Notes: generated from the sequence alone by a model not told the origin. 64,000 nt of DNA from Eretmocerus hayati (GCA_029851415.1 CM056744.1:119320838-119384837), one strand, 5' to 3'; counted from the first letter of the stretch, positions 12,555 to 24,919 are shown. Translations and numbers: made by a program.

Positions 12555-13290
12555 AAGTAAGTGTACTCAACATGCCCCCATATGACGATCTCAAAACTGG
12601 GCACTCGTTGAACTTTGTTTTTGTTGTTATAATATGAGAAATTAAATGTTTTGCACCAACCCTGAATGGTTTTTGCGTCTCCCACAAATTATAAAATGAG
12701 GTTTTGCATTTTCCGTGTTTGCAAACTCAAGAGATCGACACCAAAATTGCTTTTAATAAAACCGGTGCCAACAATTTTTGGTCCGACCAATCTCAACATA
12801 CTTTAACGCATTGATTTTCTTTTTATAATACTTGAGGATCCCTTTTTTTGGAGTTTCAAAACTTGGATTTTGAGCGATTTCATGAGCAAAATACGAAGAT
12901 TGTTCGTAAAAATGGAGGCTAAAATTGGCGAGTACTCAACATGCCCTCCATGTGGTTATCTTGAAAGGGAGTGCAGTAACGACTTTCTTTACTACTCAGA
13001 ACGTGTTTATCGCGTCTAAAGGCTGGAAATAAAGATTTGAACCTGCGAAAAGCTCCAAATGTAGTTGCACGCCGATGAAGACGATTTATTTCAAAATGAG
13101 CTGAAAATGTTGAGCACACCCTTTCGCGAACTCGCAAGAAATCACTTCTTGTGACAATCGCGATAGCTCGGCTCTTATTGGTCAACATTCAATTAACCTC
13201 AGCTCCTTTCATAGGTCCTGGAATAGCCTTAAAATTCGATAAAGTACATTGGAAAATAATGAAGTGGAATGTTGGGTACTCCCACCTGAT
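12555..13290. mobile_element. Diverged copy of the AGTAAGTGTACTCAAC element
   Basis: The left end AGTAAGTGTACTCAACATGC, the CCCCCATATGACGATCTC block and the right end GTTGGGTACTCCCACCT follow the order of the 7951-8892 element. It is heavily mutated and has no transposase frame. Confidence 0.65.
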
Positions 13291-13421
13291 ATGACATTCA
13301 AATTTACATTTTCCTAATGAATTGTCGAATCAAGGTTATTACAGGACTCTTATTGTAAGCCAATTTTTCTATTGACTCAATTTTCTTGAAGATGTTATCA
13401 TCATCTTAAGAGGTTGTCGGA

Positions 13422-13584
13422 TACCGACATTGTCGAATTTCCAAACCATTCGACGAATTTTTGAGACATCGAAATTCTAATAAGTAACGCCGATTCTTTT
13501 CGGTCCATAAAATCGGCGTTACTTATTAGAATTGCGATATCTCAACAATTCGTCGAATGGTTTGGAAACTCGCCAATGTCGATA
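13422..13584. repeat. 163 bp near-perfect hairpin
   Basis: ACCGACATTGTCGAATTTCC (13432 on) pairs with GGAAACTCGCCAATGTCGAT (13565 on), continuing through CATTCGACGAATTTTTGAGA and ATTCTAATAAGTAACGCCGA. The loop is only ~15 bases around 13503. Arms this clean suggest a recent MITE or inverted duplication. Confidence 0.75.
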
Positions 13585-13829
13585 ACTAAGCAAGTAGGAT
13601 AGGACTCCGACATCCCCATAAGAAGTTTGAGTTTTCCGTATAGTTTCGAAAATGACAGGAATAATCTCAAGAATGACAGTAAGGCTGTGGTAGAATTCCA
13701 CAAGTATGTCGATTATGATCAGAGTTATGAAAGAAACAAAAGTCAAAATCAATCCAAGTTCTCGGATCATGGCTCTCGATATCCCAAATCCATCTCACAG
13801 ACGATCTAATTTCTGTTCTCGATTTTAAT

Positions 13830-15346
13830 ATGCCTTTCAAAAAAGTGCAAAAAAAGATTTCCAAGCGTGTGAAGATGTGTGCCCAAGCGTGCTGTCCGAT
13901 AATTCGCGCTCGTCCGCGACTGACTATCACCAGGTGGCTGCAGAAATCGGCTCGCATAATTCAGCCTCAGGGCGTGATTCGCTGTAGGTGAGTCTACACT
14001 CATTACATATACCTGTATACATAGAGTACCACCCGCGCGAGAGCTAGATACACAGCCGAGGGCGAGAAAAGCCCACCTCGCGGTCATATATCAAACCAAG
14101 TAATTGGTCGCGATCTCACGCCTCGCATATACCGCGTTAGCTCTATCGTACCACAAATACACTTATACAAGTGAGCATCGGTGCGAATATGCGATGTATA
14201 TTAGCATGACGAGGAGTAAACTTCTTCCGGGATACCTACCGTGATGCACGAGCTTGCGAAAGTCATCGCGTTTCGTGTACACTCACCGGACATAGATTCT
14301 GTGCAAATCTGAAAAAGCTTTTTTGTCCCCCCATAGTGGTTGCTCAAGTTCCTAAGACTGGATTCCAATTCTGAAGGTATGAGAATAAAATTACGATCAT
14401 GAAAACCCCACTAACAGTCTGATTCGTATTGAGACAACAGCTCAGGGACAAATAGTACATTATTGCCCTGGGCGCGTACGCCCAGTTCGGGCGCTAGGAC
14501 AGTTTATTTCCCGAGCAAAGCGAGGGAAATAAGTCCTCCGCGCCCGAAATGGGCCTGCGAGCACAGGGCAATAATGATTTTTCATCATGAGAACCCTAAA
14601 ACCGCATTTGAATGCGGCCTTTTTAGGTTAGAATGATGAAAAAGCTTTTGCAGATTTGCACAGAATTTTTGTCCGGTGAGTGTATATAAGGAAGAACTTG
14701 TGGAAAATGCGCAAATTGCGCCGTGCATCGGATGCATGAGACTTCTCGGCTTTGAAGTTGTGATCAAAATGTGCAGCAGAATCAACCGAAACTTTTCCTT
14801 GAATTTTCGAATATTTGGGACCCTACAGAATTGCGAAAAATACATTTCGCGTCGAGCTAATAAGTTTATCGGACTTCGAGCAATTATTTCGACCCTCGCT
14901 CGCGTTTCGGGCCAAAAATCCATTGCTCACAAGCGAGCTACAACCCCATGACTCCGGTGCAAAATAAACTATTTTTAGATTCTTCATACAATCCATCTCA
15001 AACAATGTATCAATAATTCGAAATTATTAGTAAACTGAGCTCACTATGGGAAAACATAACGAGCTCAATGAATGCTATTTATGCACCTCGTCGGATCAAC
15101 AAGTTTAAACATGCCTCTTCTTACAACTATTCACTGACAAGTAGATAAGTCGCTCGAAAGTATTTTTGGTGAAAATTTTGATCGATTCAATCCAAAATTT
15201 TGTCGGATCTTTTCAATTTTTCAAATGAACTCAATGCATCAAAAATGATTTATGCGACATCTCTTATCGATGTCAGATTTATTCAGATGGCTACGGTCAG
15301 ATCCTGCTACGATGCATCTGAGAAAAGTATCTTCCGCAACGAGTGA
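13830..15346 (+). CDS. Candidate two-exon small basic protein (join 13830-13987, 15277-15346)
   Basis: Exon 1 opens with ATG and reads a basic peptide (MPFKKVQKKISKRVKM, then CAQACC and RPRLTITRWLQKSARI), ending at the strong donor AG|GTGAGT at 13987 in phase 2. Exon 2 starts after the acceptor CTCTTATCGATGTCAG and continues the frame (FIQMATVRSCYDASEKSIF) to a TGA at 15344. The predicted product is 75 residues, lysine/arginine-rich, with four cysteines and no signal peptide. A miniature element sits in the intron. I do not recognise a family. The two exons could instead be untranslated leader exons of the secreted-protein gene that starts 47 bp downstream at 15394. Confidence 0.3.
14280..14682. 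mobile_element. 403 bp TA-flanked MITE, CACTCACCGGACA ends
   Basis: CACTCACCGGACATAGATTC and (reverse complement of the right end) CACTCACCGGACAAAAATTC are inverted and flanked by TA (14278-14279, 14683-14684). The inner arms (TGTGCAAATCTGAAAAAGCT) also match. At the centre is a GC-rich hairpin (TATTTCCCGAGCAAAGCGAG near 14507, GCGCCCGAA near 14540). A one-ended relative lies at 20585-20755. Confidence 0.75.
14826..14975. repeat. Diverged copy of the ACCCTCGCTCGCG repeat family
   Basis: TTTCGACCCTCGCTCGCGTT followed by TCGGGCC, flanked by ATACATTTCGCGTCGAGCTA and CAAGCGAGCTACAACCCC. Same architecture as the copies at 1498 and 18248. Confidence 0.55.
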
Positions 15347-15393
15347 GGATCATTCGTCAACCGGTTCTCGTTTCCAACTTCAAAAGATAAAAA

Positions 15394-17168
15394 ATGATCG
15401 CAAAAAGTATCTTGTGGTTCCTTATCGGTGCTCTGGTGAGGATATTTTCCTATTTTTTTCTGATTTTTGTGCCTCCTGATTATTCTAAATTTATTTCCCT
15501 TACACATAGATAATTACACTTGATGTAGATGCTACTGATGATAAGGGTGGATCAAATGCAATCGACACGTCCAAATTTTCTGTAAGAGGAAACATATATT
15601 ATAGTCATATTGCCATTGAGACTAAATTTCCTGATTGTACCAGTTGCAAAACTACTTGACCAAATGAAATCTGTACAATGTATTGCAGGTACTCTTGCAC
15701 GAGGAAAAATTTTCTTACACCGCACCAAAAACTGGAGACGTATCCGAGGTATTGACAAAAATTGATTGATGCTCGGATTGATGAGAATGTGCCAATGCCT
15801 TATTGGTTCAATATATCAATTATTGAAATCATTTCCTCAATTCTGCTCATGTCAGAACAAGTTTATACACCAGCATTCGTGATATTAAATATCTTCCCTC
15901 GTTACAGGACCCTAAAATGCCCCATAAGGCTGAAAGTGACCCAAAAAAAAGTGATGGAACGAATGTTAATTTGAACCTGAGAATTTGGTCTGACCAAGTA
16001 ACCGCTAAATTGTATCAAAAAATGTTGACGGTAAGTGAGGTGTCTTCACTCGATTTTTGCATTAGTATACTTTCGTACTGAGCGCGTTAGCCTATTCCAC
16101 GTACTAGGACAGATATATCCTTCCGTCCCTGAAACGAGCATGAAAGCGAATTACGGATGTATTATCTTTTGGAAGGCCTTATCTTTCCAACGAGAGGTAC
16201 TACGGTGCTACTCACCAGGTGGCGATCGACAGTGTCGCCACCTTGTGGTGATGCGGTTGGTAAGTAGCACCTCGCAAATCAAGAACCCTAAAACCGTGTT
16301 TGAGCGCTGCATGTTTTGGTTAGAGTGATGAGAGATAATTTTCAATTATTATTCATGTCACTCATATTCCTCCTGTCTTGGACAAGACTCCCCATTGTCT
16401 AACAACCGAGCCCACCGGAGGGACTGCGGCGAAACTATACTTATTCTGTGACTCCTTTTATAGTATTATTTCTTAAATTTGAGCAATTTTTTCTTGTCAT
16501 GAATAAAAAACGATATGAGGCGGGAGTGGTATCCCACACTTGACTTTGCAATATGTGCCTGGAGAACTGGTGGGCAAATTTTACGTTGGCGATTTTCTGC
16601 AGTGTGCATGAGATACGCCAATAGGGATGGAACAAGATCCCGATCAGGATCCCTCTCATTTTTGTTACTTTTTGATTTACTCTGCGTAAAAGTATTTTTT
16701 GCGCCCAGTTTGTCCAGTTATGCTCACAGTTTATCAAAAAAGATAGTTCGATACACGGTTGTGAAACCTATTTTTCGCCTTCTTGTGATGATTCTCCGAC
16801 CCTCGTCTGCGGCTCGTGCTGGAAACCCATCTTTCGGACGCGAAAAAAAGTTATTACGCCCTTGTATCGGAATGTACTATTGGCTTCCAGGAGACCACTT
16901 ATTCTGTAAACGATGCAGTTAGCAACTTTGTCAGAAAATGATGTTGAAAATATTCTGGCATGATATATTATCTGGAAAGAGTGGAATTTCTTCTGGCATT
17001 GGATGCAGACATCTATTCCGCCGCCGTTGGCTATTGAGATATTTTTTGAGAATAATCCACCTTCTATGATTCCAATGATCGTGTTATATAATTTTACATC
17101 ATTTCCAGATGGCCCTGTCCACCAAAAAGCTCGGAGATACGAATAAAAATGCTACTTTGCCGAATTAG
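15394..17168 (+). CDS. Small secreted protein, 118 aa, five phase-0 exons
   Basis: Exons are 15394-15435, 15510-15581, 15689-15748, 15908-16030 and 17109-17168. Every intron starts with GT (GTGAGG, GTAAGA, GTATTG, GTAAGT), ends in AG after a pyrimidine tract, and falls between codons. The product begins MIAKSILWFLIGALIITLDV, a clear hydrophobic signal peptide. The mature part is hydrophilic (DATDDKGGSNAIDTSKFS; then the exon-3 piece VLLHEEKFSYTAPKTGDVSE) with a lysine-rich middle and ends in NATLPN, a possible N-glycosylation site. There are no cysteines. An AATAAA lies ~115 bp past the stop (near 17282). Introns 1-3 are 74-159 nt; intron 4 (1.08 kb) carries a dispersed repeat. No family is recognised; an exported peptide (haemolymph, gland or venom type) is possible but is inference only. 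Confidence 0.7.
16672..16890 (+). repeat. Copy of the CCTCGTCTGCGGCTCGTGC repeat in intron 4
   Basis: TGCGTAAAAGTATTTTTTGC, CAGTTTATCAAAAAAGATAG, ACCCTCGTCTGCGGCTCGTG and CCCTTGTATCGGAATGTACT follow the order of the 1498-1708 copy. It lies inside the last intron of the secreted-protein gene. Confidence 0.65.
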
Positions 17169-17349
17169 ATACGTGAGCAGAACTCATTTTGGAGCTGAGG
17201 CGCACTTGAGTTGATACTTGAGAAATCGATCTCTTTGCCTATGTGAATTTTATTTTGTACATATATATACATGCATATAAGAAATAAACTTGAATATTCT
17301 ACTATTATTTTGGAGTCTTCTGCACTGTAAATTATAAGTATACTCACCA

Positions 17350-17672
17350 GGAGGGGTTATCACATCCGGATCACGGATTTGGCTGAAACTTTGGAAATAG
17401 TCTTCTTTTAGTGCCAAAAGATGAAACCCAAAATTATAGACCCTAACGCTCAAGCTTTTTTGAGCTACAGACATGGACATTAGCATTGCAGATATACCTG
17501 TATGCATAATTTTTAACATGAGCCCATATGGACAATACTAATGTCCTTGGCTGTAGCTCGGAAAAGCTTGAGCGTTAGGGTCTATAATTTTGGGTTTCAT
17601 CTTTTGGCACTGAAAGAAGACTATTTCCAAAGTTTCAGCCAAATCCTTGATCCGGATGTGACGACCTCTCCT
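17350..17672. repeat. 323 bp palindrome
   Basis: CACATCCGGATCACGGATTT pairs with AAATCCTTGATCCGGATGTG, and the match runs inward almost unbroken through ATAGACCCTAACGCTCAAGC / GCTTGAGCGTTAGGGTCTAT. The spacer is ~70 bp (17475-17545). The two mirror ORFs here translate the same arm twice and are not genes. Confidence 0.8.
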
Positions 17673-20584
17673 AGTCAGATCTATCCATCAAAAGGTAAAC
17701 AGACTCTGGGTAATGAAACAACTTCGTTAGAGAAAAAATGTGCAATTTGTATTTAGTAATACCCATCATGATGGTCATAAAACACGACTTTTTTGACGAT
17801 CAGGGCACACCATTTTATTTTTTGCGCGGGCTTTTGACTCTTACTGACACTTCATCAAAATAGTCGTTCACGATACTTTGACGTGAAATTTGGATTTTGA
17901 ATTCCAAAAGACTTTTCCGTTAGGTATTTTTTGCGGTCCAAGCTGAAGGTGAGGGTCGAAATTGTCAAGAAGATGCAAAATCCAGGTTTTGCGGGCGTGT
18001 ATCGTGTATGTTATCCTTGGATAAAGTATGAGCAATAGTGGGAAACCCAAGCAAAAAGGACATTTTTACGCGTTATGTGCGTGTAAAATATAGCATTTGA
18101 TACGTGTCCACACGCCCGAATTCCGCGTGTTTATACCGTAGTGTACTATCACTCGCTAAAAATTATATGAATAACGAATGCTAGTAGTTTCTACGAGATT
18201 CTTGAAGATACATTTAAGCAGTGCTCCGATTTTACACGAATGGCTATTGTTCTTCTAGAACGGTACATTTCGCACCGAGTTGTGGTTGCAGCTCTCTTCT
18301 GAGCGATTGGTTTCTGGACTGAGCCGCAGGTGAGGGTCGAAATGAACGCTCGGAAGCGGGGAACTCGAAGGGGAACCTCGTGGACGTGGTGCGAATACTA
18401 TTTTATACAATTTTGGGAGCACCCAAACATCGGAAAATGACAAAAAATAACATTTTTTTTGATGTGGGGACTCAATTCAAGACAAGATGCAATTTCAGCT
18501 CCTCAGCCGCCTATCATACTCTCGATTTTTGAATCCGCAAATATTTTTCCATAGAATTCAAATTAACCATTTGAGGAGAGTCAGTTTGATTCTTGAGTCA
18601 ATTCAGTCGATACCGGGTATAATGTTATGTTGAAAAATCTATATATACGAGTGACCAATATTGTCTAATACCATATTAGTTAATTTATCCTTACTGCATT
18701 GAACCTGATGGTGAATTAGTTAAGTTAGCTTTATGCGAAGATTTTGAACACGAGAATCTCGCCCTTATGACCTCATTCAAGGGCAAAGATCGTAATGTGT
18801 ATTAGACTTCTGGCGATTGATATCCTTCTCACGTCAGTACATCGAAGCAAATATTGTCATACAGTTTAAATATTACAACAGAAAAATGAGTTTTCAATCT
18901 TCGAATTTTCATATAAAACAAGTTTATCTTTCTTTTATGTTCCCCTCTCTCTTTCTCGTTTTCTTCAGCCCCACACTTTGAAAAAAGCTGTTTCCGAGTA
19001 AAATACAACGAATTATCGGATTTGCAGGGCGAGGTGATTTCGTGGCGCAATGAGCGTAATAAAATCCCGATAAGATCGTGACGCGATATGCAAGCTGACT
19101 TTGCAATAATGTGGTTGACTTGGGGAGACGCGTCTTGTCGTATAATACCACCTACGCATTTGCATTCGCAACTCTGTTTTCTTGTGCCGCACGTAAAACG
19201 GATAAGATCGGTACATTGCCACTTCTCGTTATATCGCATCTGAGACGGACGATTTTTATTTTGCGGGTATACATTCCGTTTGAGTTTGGAGCCAATGATT
19301 CAGGAGAGCAAGACTTTTTGCACCGGTTTGCAATTGAATTGATTTTCTGCAAATACTACCGCGCTCTACTTGTACGATCGATATCTCAATCGAAAATCTG
19401 CTTCATATGAGTGTGAAAACAGTTGCGCAATTCAACAGATGGGTGATGTTTTCTAGATTTGATTGTTTAGACACGCGATTAGGTGAACGCTACCTTGTTC
19501 TCCTTAGTGTATGTAAGATAAATGCACCAATAGTGAACACCGTATTTCATACTAAAATTTGGCCCCTACATTGGACCAAGGATTTTCTTCGCAAATAACA
19601 GACCACTCGTCAAACAGAAAATATTGACGTGCTCTCCATTATAATGGAATTCGAGCTCATGCATTGTGATATGAATGAAAAGATTTTTAACTCTACAAAA
19701 AAAATCATGAAGTATATGGCGTCTTGACCACCCTCTATGGGGTGTTCCACTTCAGGTTCCACCCCTGAGAAATGGGAACAATAGTGGAACAAATCGTGGT
19801 TTGGTGGAATCTAGCTTTGTTAGGGATTGAATCTAATGAATAATATCTTTTCGGTTACACACATGACGGTTTCGAGTAACTGACCTGTCAAGGCACTACT
19901 GTGATGTAATAAGATAACTAACATGACTGTCCCGGTATAGGTCCCACGATTTTTGAATTGGATGCCATACCGGAACAGAACCGTATTTTCTAACAAAGCT
20001 AGTTCCAGATAATTATCGAGGTCACGAATAATATGATTTCAAGTACAAATCGTCTGAATTTATGTCAGACCAAAGTAATTTACTTTAAAAATTGCACCTG
20101 AATAAAATTTTGTTTGAGTGACGTAACACCTATTTGGCTGTTCCATTATAGGTTTCGTGCACTTGACAGAAGGAGCTATCCTGGAACAGGTGATTTCGAA
20201 CCTTAAATAGGGTTCCAAGTCAACGAATCATATTTTCTCAATTCCATGTACTTCGTGTTTAGTGGATTAACCCATTCTGACACAACGAAAATACTATAGA
20301 TTACATTAGATGTCTGTTCCACTATAGGTTCCTGTCATGCGTTCCGCTACTGGTCCCTAAGTTGAAAGAGGGTGTTACACTAGAGAAGTTGAAGATGCTA
20401 TCGTAAAATACTAATTACTTCAATTCTATAAGTTCTTTCGGGGGTTTCTTCTTGGAAAACTGTTCTCAAAGAGTTCCCCTACAATCTCAACCAATCTGAT
20501 TCAATAGCAAACTAAAAGTTTTTCTTCGAGCCACATAAGTGATCAAAGAGTACTCGGTTTTCCGTTCCACTATTAGTGCATTTT
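17673..20584. other. No gene recognised; scattered repeats
   Basis: 18248-18411 is a copy of the GC-core repeat (GAGCCGCAGGTGAGGGTCGA, inverted). 19799-20008 has a short inverted pair (TCTAGCTTTGTTAGGG / TCTAACAAAGCTAGT). The phrase GTTCCACTATAGGTTCC recurs, diverged, near 19742, 19930, 20137, 20315 and 20565, suggesting an old tandem array with a spacing of roughly 190-215 bp. A 136 codon minus-strand frame at 18829-19239 competes with a 99 codon plus-strand frame and has no recognisable domain. Confidence 0.45.
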
Positions 20585-20755
20585 CTTTTTACCTTATACT
20601 TACCGAAATTTTGAGACTGGATTCCAATTTTAAACTGCGGAAGAAGTTACGATTATTACGACACCACAAACGGTCTGATTTGAGTAGAAACAATAGTAGA
20701 AAAATGCTATGAAACTTTTCCAGATTTGTACAGAATATATGTCCGGCGAATGTAC
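20585..20755. mobile_element. Partial copy of the CACTCACCGGACA MITE
   Basis: GAGACTGGATTCCAATTTTA, an ACGGTCTGATT block and CCAGATTTGTACAGAATATA followed by TGTCCGGCGAATGTA match one half of the 14280-14682 element. The other end is missing or too diverged to see. Confidence 0.6.
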
Positions 20756-21021
20756 ATACATACAAAGAGTTTGGTACAGTTCACTTTCAAAGTAAGGGCT
20801 AGCAAAAAGTTGAATAGATAGAAATATACTTTAGAATGAACTTTTTGTAGAATGTTGGATTATTTGACTTTGAGTGAATATCTATGAATTTGTTGATTGA
20901 TTGAAAGATTATAGTTTGGATCACGATATGGGAACAGGATGGTAATAATACAACGAAACTCGTTCCGGTCTAGATTTTCGAAAAGTTCCAACTCTATTTC
21001 CAAAGGTGTGTCAGAATCGTT

Positions 21022-21980
21022 TCAGCGTCTTCTCGATGAATCTCGAAAGAGTTTCGTATGGTACATAGATTCAAGTGCAGCAATTTGCTGGGACGCACTC
21101 TTCACAGCATCCGCGTACATCTGATCAAGAGATTCCTTAAGTTGGAGCCATAGATCCTCTCGATTGTGCTCTTCTTCTGGCGTTAGTCTAAGGTAATCGT
21201 CCATAGCATTGATAGATTTTTGATTATGGTCATGCTGATTCCATCCAGATGATTCTGATACAACAAAAGCGTAAAATACCAAGATGATGAACCAAGATCT
21301 GAAATCGGTGCAAAGAAATTTTCTTGGGTTATAAGATGTCGCATTGTTAAAAATGACAAATTAGCGGCCATTTAGTCGTGAAGTATAGTACATGCTGAAT
21401 CATAATGGGTATAACAATTAATTGGCAAAAAATTTTTTAAGGCCAAAATCAAAGGAGATTCCCGATCATGACAGTTAAAGATCGGGACGAAACGAGTATC
21501 ATTTTCACCTAGGTAATTGATTTGGCTAAAACATCAAATGTTACAAAGTGAAATACTTGAGGACGAACTTTTTCGAGTTTGCTTTATTTTGAACAGGTTC
21601 TTGATCCGTAAAAATGTGAATGAGCTCAAATAAATTGCACAAACAGTAGGTGAATTCATCAATGAGTGATTTTTAAAAGTGGCTTAAAATTGCGCATCCA
21701 ATATAAGCGACAAATTCAATAGTTTATGATACTTGCGTCTCAATCAAAAATTAATCAAAATGGTGAAATATTATTGCAATACAAGAGTTTAACTTTTGTG
21801 AGGGCGCATAGTTCACTATTTCGCAGCATTATCATGCATCTTTCAACCCCAACATTTATAAAATTCAAGAATTAAATCTTGAGGTAGCATAGAATTTATA
21901 TCAAATGGCTCACCTGTATGAGCAATGATGTTTATCAAAGTATCATATGTACAGGAAGAAACTTACAGGATGAAATGCAT
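21022..21980 (-). CDS. Small secreted protein, 96 aa, two exons
   Basis: On the minus strand, exon 1 is 14 nt (21980-21967: Met-His-Phe-Ile plus two bases) followed by donor CCT|GTAAGT. Exon 2 (21298-21022) follows the acceptor GATTTCAG and completes the codon. The joined N-terminus MHFILSWFIILVFYAFVVSE is a textbook signal peptide that neither exon gives alone. The rest is acidic then basic and probably helical (DDYLRLTPEEEHNREDLW, LQLKESLDQMYADAVKSASQ) and ends in an arginine-rich tail (FRDSSRRR). There are no cysteines. The 668 bp intron is unique sequence. Family not recognised; a secreted helical peptide or a neuropeptide-like precursor are both possible. The splice join is inferred, but the frame, donor and signal peptide agree. 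Confidence 0.6.
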
Positions 21981-23351
21981 TTCTATGGTCAATTCACTTC
22001 CGCTAAACACAAATGACTGACAAGATTAATTGAGCCCGAGTAGTTGCGCGCTTACAAGTCCTATGTACTTCTTATCGCAAATTTAATGACGCTGATAAAA
22101 CCAGATCTTGAACTATGATACTGACAGCTAACTCAGCCAACTGTTGCACTACTATACGAGCACACTTCGTAATTTGATTACGATTTAATCGCTCAGCATC
22201 AATGAGTTAGCTGTAAGGTATATGCAAACAGAACAGTGTACTCTGGTCCGTTATTTTGGTTAGACTTCTTTGAATTTAAGGGGAGGTGAAACCCTAATTT
22301 TGAGGTCTGGCCTAAAAGATCATGGGGGGGGGGGCTAAGAATATATAGTAGTATGTATCTTTTCGATTTAAAAACGATGGTGAGTCAGTTTCTTGGAATA
22401 GTATATTTTGATACAAGGGTGTAAAAACTTTTTTTCGCATCCGAGTGATCGGAATCAACGAGTCGAAATCATAATGGAATCCATAAATTATTCCATGATC
22501 ATATATTTATGTTCATGGAATTGTATGTTTTGGATGGGCTCACGGAAATTTTTTGGGGGTATTCTTCATGATTTTGAACATAATGTAATTATGGTTTCGG
22601 TGACCCGATGGATGCGCGGAACTAAAAAATAAGTATGGTCGAAACAATTTTTTTCGAGAAACCTACTACGCCATCATTTTGAGATCGAAAAGATACATAT
22701 GAATATATCTCTTCAGCTCCTCATGATTTTCCAGGGTTTTCCTCAAAATAAGGGCTTTAGCAATGTGGGGGGATTCTTTAGTGTTGTTGAATTTTTTCCG
22801 CAAATTTTTGACCTCAGTTTTGCACCGATATCGATAAAACTTTTTTAGTAGATAAATAATCCACAGAGCGCGGTACTATTGGTTTTCCCCCTCTTTGTTT
22901 TTAAAAATTATTAATGGCAATATGACCGCTAGAGACGCCATGATCGCTTTTCGAAAGGTAGAGAATGAAGGTCGGTTACCCTCATTTGTCCTACATACAT
23001 TCATTTGAGTCATTAATTTTGATAAAAGAAAGGGCAAACAACACTTCGCAACAAACTACTGTTCCTGAAATTCAAAAATCTTTTTCGAAAATTGCAGATT
23101 TGAGTCCTATAAATTGAACTATGGAATTTGTGAATGAAAATTGCAGGGATAATTTTATGAAATAATACCCAAATCAGATTTGACAGATATGATTGCATTT
23201 CCAAGCCCCTTTTTGAGGTTATTATAGGGGAGGGGGGTACATTGTTACGTAGATTTTGAATTATCCAAGCCAATGAAAATTCTTATTCATTAATTCTTCA
23301 TTCTCATCGTTAATACATGGATTACTTTGATCGACTGGGTAATGGGAGATA
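21981..23351. other. No gene recognised; repeat fragments and a G-run
   Basis: 22325-22335 is a run of 11 G. 22397-22470 is a truncated inverted copy of the CCCTTGTATC end of the GC-core repeat. 22640-22720 (ACTACGCCATCATTTTGAGA) matches a block near 42950. 22800-22970 is a copy of the AATAATCCGCAGGGCG repeat. No exon chain was found. Confidence 0.45.
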
Positions 23352-24891
23352 CACTGTGGCTAAATGAGAATGTACCCCCCTTTAATTTATTTTTAAAGCA
23401 ATTTTGATCGGGCAACAAAAGTTTTTCCAAGGTTTTGGGACATTGCGAATCTAATGCCGATGTCGGCGAGTTGAAAAAAATTGTTGGTAAAAAATTAGAA
23501 AAATTATTTTTGAAATTTGTGAAAATATCCGGTCCGGACGTTGCTAGATAGAAAGCCCGTCGAATTTTATGAAATCTAGGCTATTTGCGCATGTGATTTG
23601 GAGCTTGATTCGTTTTTAAATGTAATTTCTGAAAGTGCAATTTTGAGGGCTCGTCCGGGGTGTCGTAAAGATGACGCGACCGTGACTTTTGAAGTCACGT
23701 ACTCGCAGAAGTGGTGGTTATGTTTCCCGCCGCCACGTGTGTGACACACGGTCGTGTTGTTAGTCATTTCCAATTTCGGGTCTGCGAAGCACGGACATGC
23801 GTGTTGAGTTATTTGTCTCGAGTTTTCTCGAGAGGCAAGTGTGTGTTGTGATTGAATTTTCAGTGTTACGTGTACTGTGCAGTGTAAAGCAGACACGGTC
23901 GTGAAGGATCATCGTCGGCTGCCACCGCACATCTGTATTGCGTTTCCGTCGTCGTCGCTGCATTAGCGGTGTGCATCGATTAAGCATTGGCGACATCGAG
24001 CGAGTGCCCATTTCGTCAATCAAGAGTCCAGAAGTAGTGAAATTTTGGTGTTCGGGTGTTGCGTGCTTGGGGGACTTGCCCCAACATGAGGTGTGGGTCT
24101 GGCTGTCGGCTGCTGTCGGATGATGAGGACAACATGCTCAGTGCATTATGAGAATCTGTTTTCAGTCAGATGAGTATTATTTTTCATTACATAATGTTAA
24201 TTTTGTAACAATTCATTTCAAGTGGAGGATCAAATTCTTTGTGGCGTGTGTCTTGTTTTTGTTACAGGTCGTGAAATTCGTTGCAACGAATTCACAAAGA
24301 AACCATGGATCTTGACTGTGGATTATTTTGCAGCTGATGTTTTATTTGAAGTGTCTGATCCGAAGAAGGGATTTCTCCAAGCTCCAACAGCAGGTGATGG
24401 TATAAATGGGTTATGCCAATCCTGTAGAATCTACCCTTGAGTTTGACTGGTGCTTTAATTTCTCTGTGGATTGATTGAGGACACCAACACTTGAGGACCA
24501 TGTCTTTTAATTATGGAGTGTTATTAGTGAGAGTAAGGCCTAGCGTGTCAGTGGCAATGAGTTGTGTGACTGAATCTCAGACCTTTTGCTAATCAGAGTT
24601 GCCTCAAAATAATGTGAGATACTTACTCTCAACTCATTTGCCCTCACATGCCTGGCATGACTTTTACCGATAACAATCCATTATCAAAAAAGATGATTCC
24701 CATGTGATACTGATCTTTATTTATCCACTGAGGGATCTGATTGAACTTGTAGGTCAATCCTCAAATGAATTTACAATATTCTCAAGGACTACAGTTGATC
24801 TTAAACTTGGACATTAACATTGATTGAAATACAAAATATCCTAGAGTTTTTTTTGAAAATTCGAGTCAGATCTTGGTACCTTTGTTAATTT
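23352..24891 (+). repeat. Left inverted arm
   Basis: Contains a GC-rich block (23640-24125) followed by an AT-rich inner part. Compared with the right arm it lacks ~50 bp near 24290: the right arm has extra sequence between ATTTGCTGCAACGAATTTC and TTTGTGAATCAAAG at 29255-29325. It ends against the first satellite monomer. Confidence 0.75.
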
Positions 24892-24919
24892 GAATTTGAA
24901 TTTGACGATTTAAATTTCC

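Noticed and set aside
18829..19410. 136 codon minus and 99 codon plus overlapping frames
   Set aside because: Mutually overlapping, no domain, no splice support, composition typical of chance frames.
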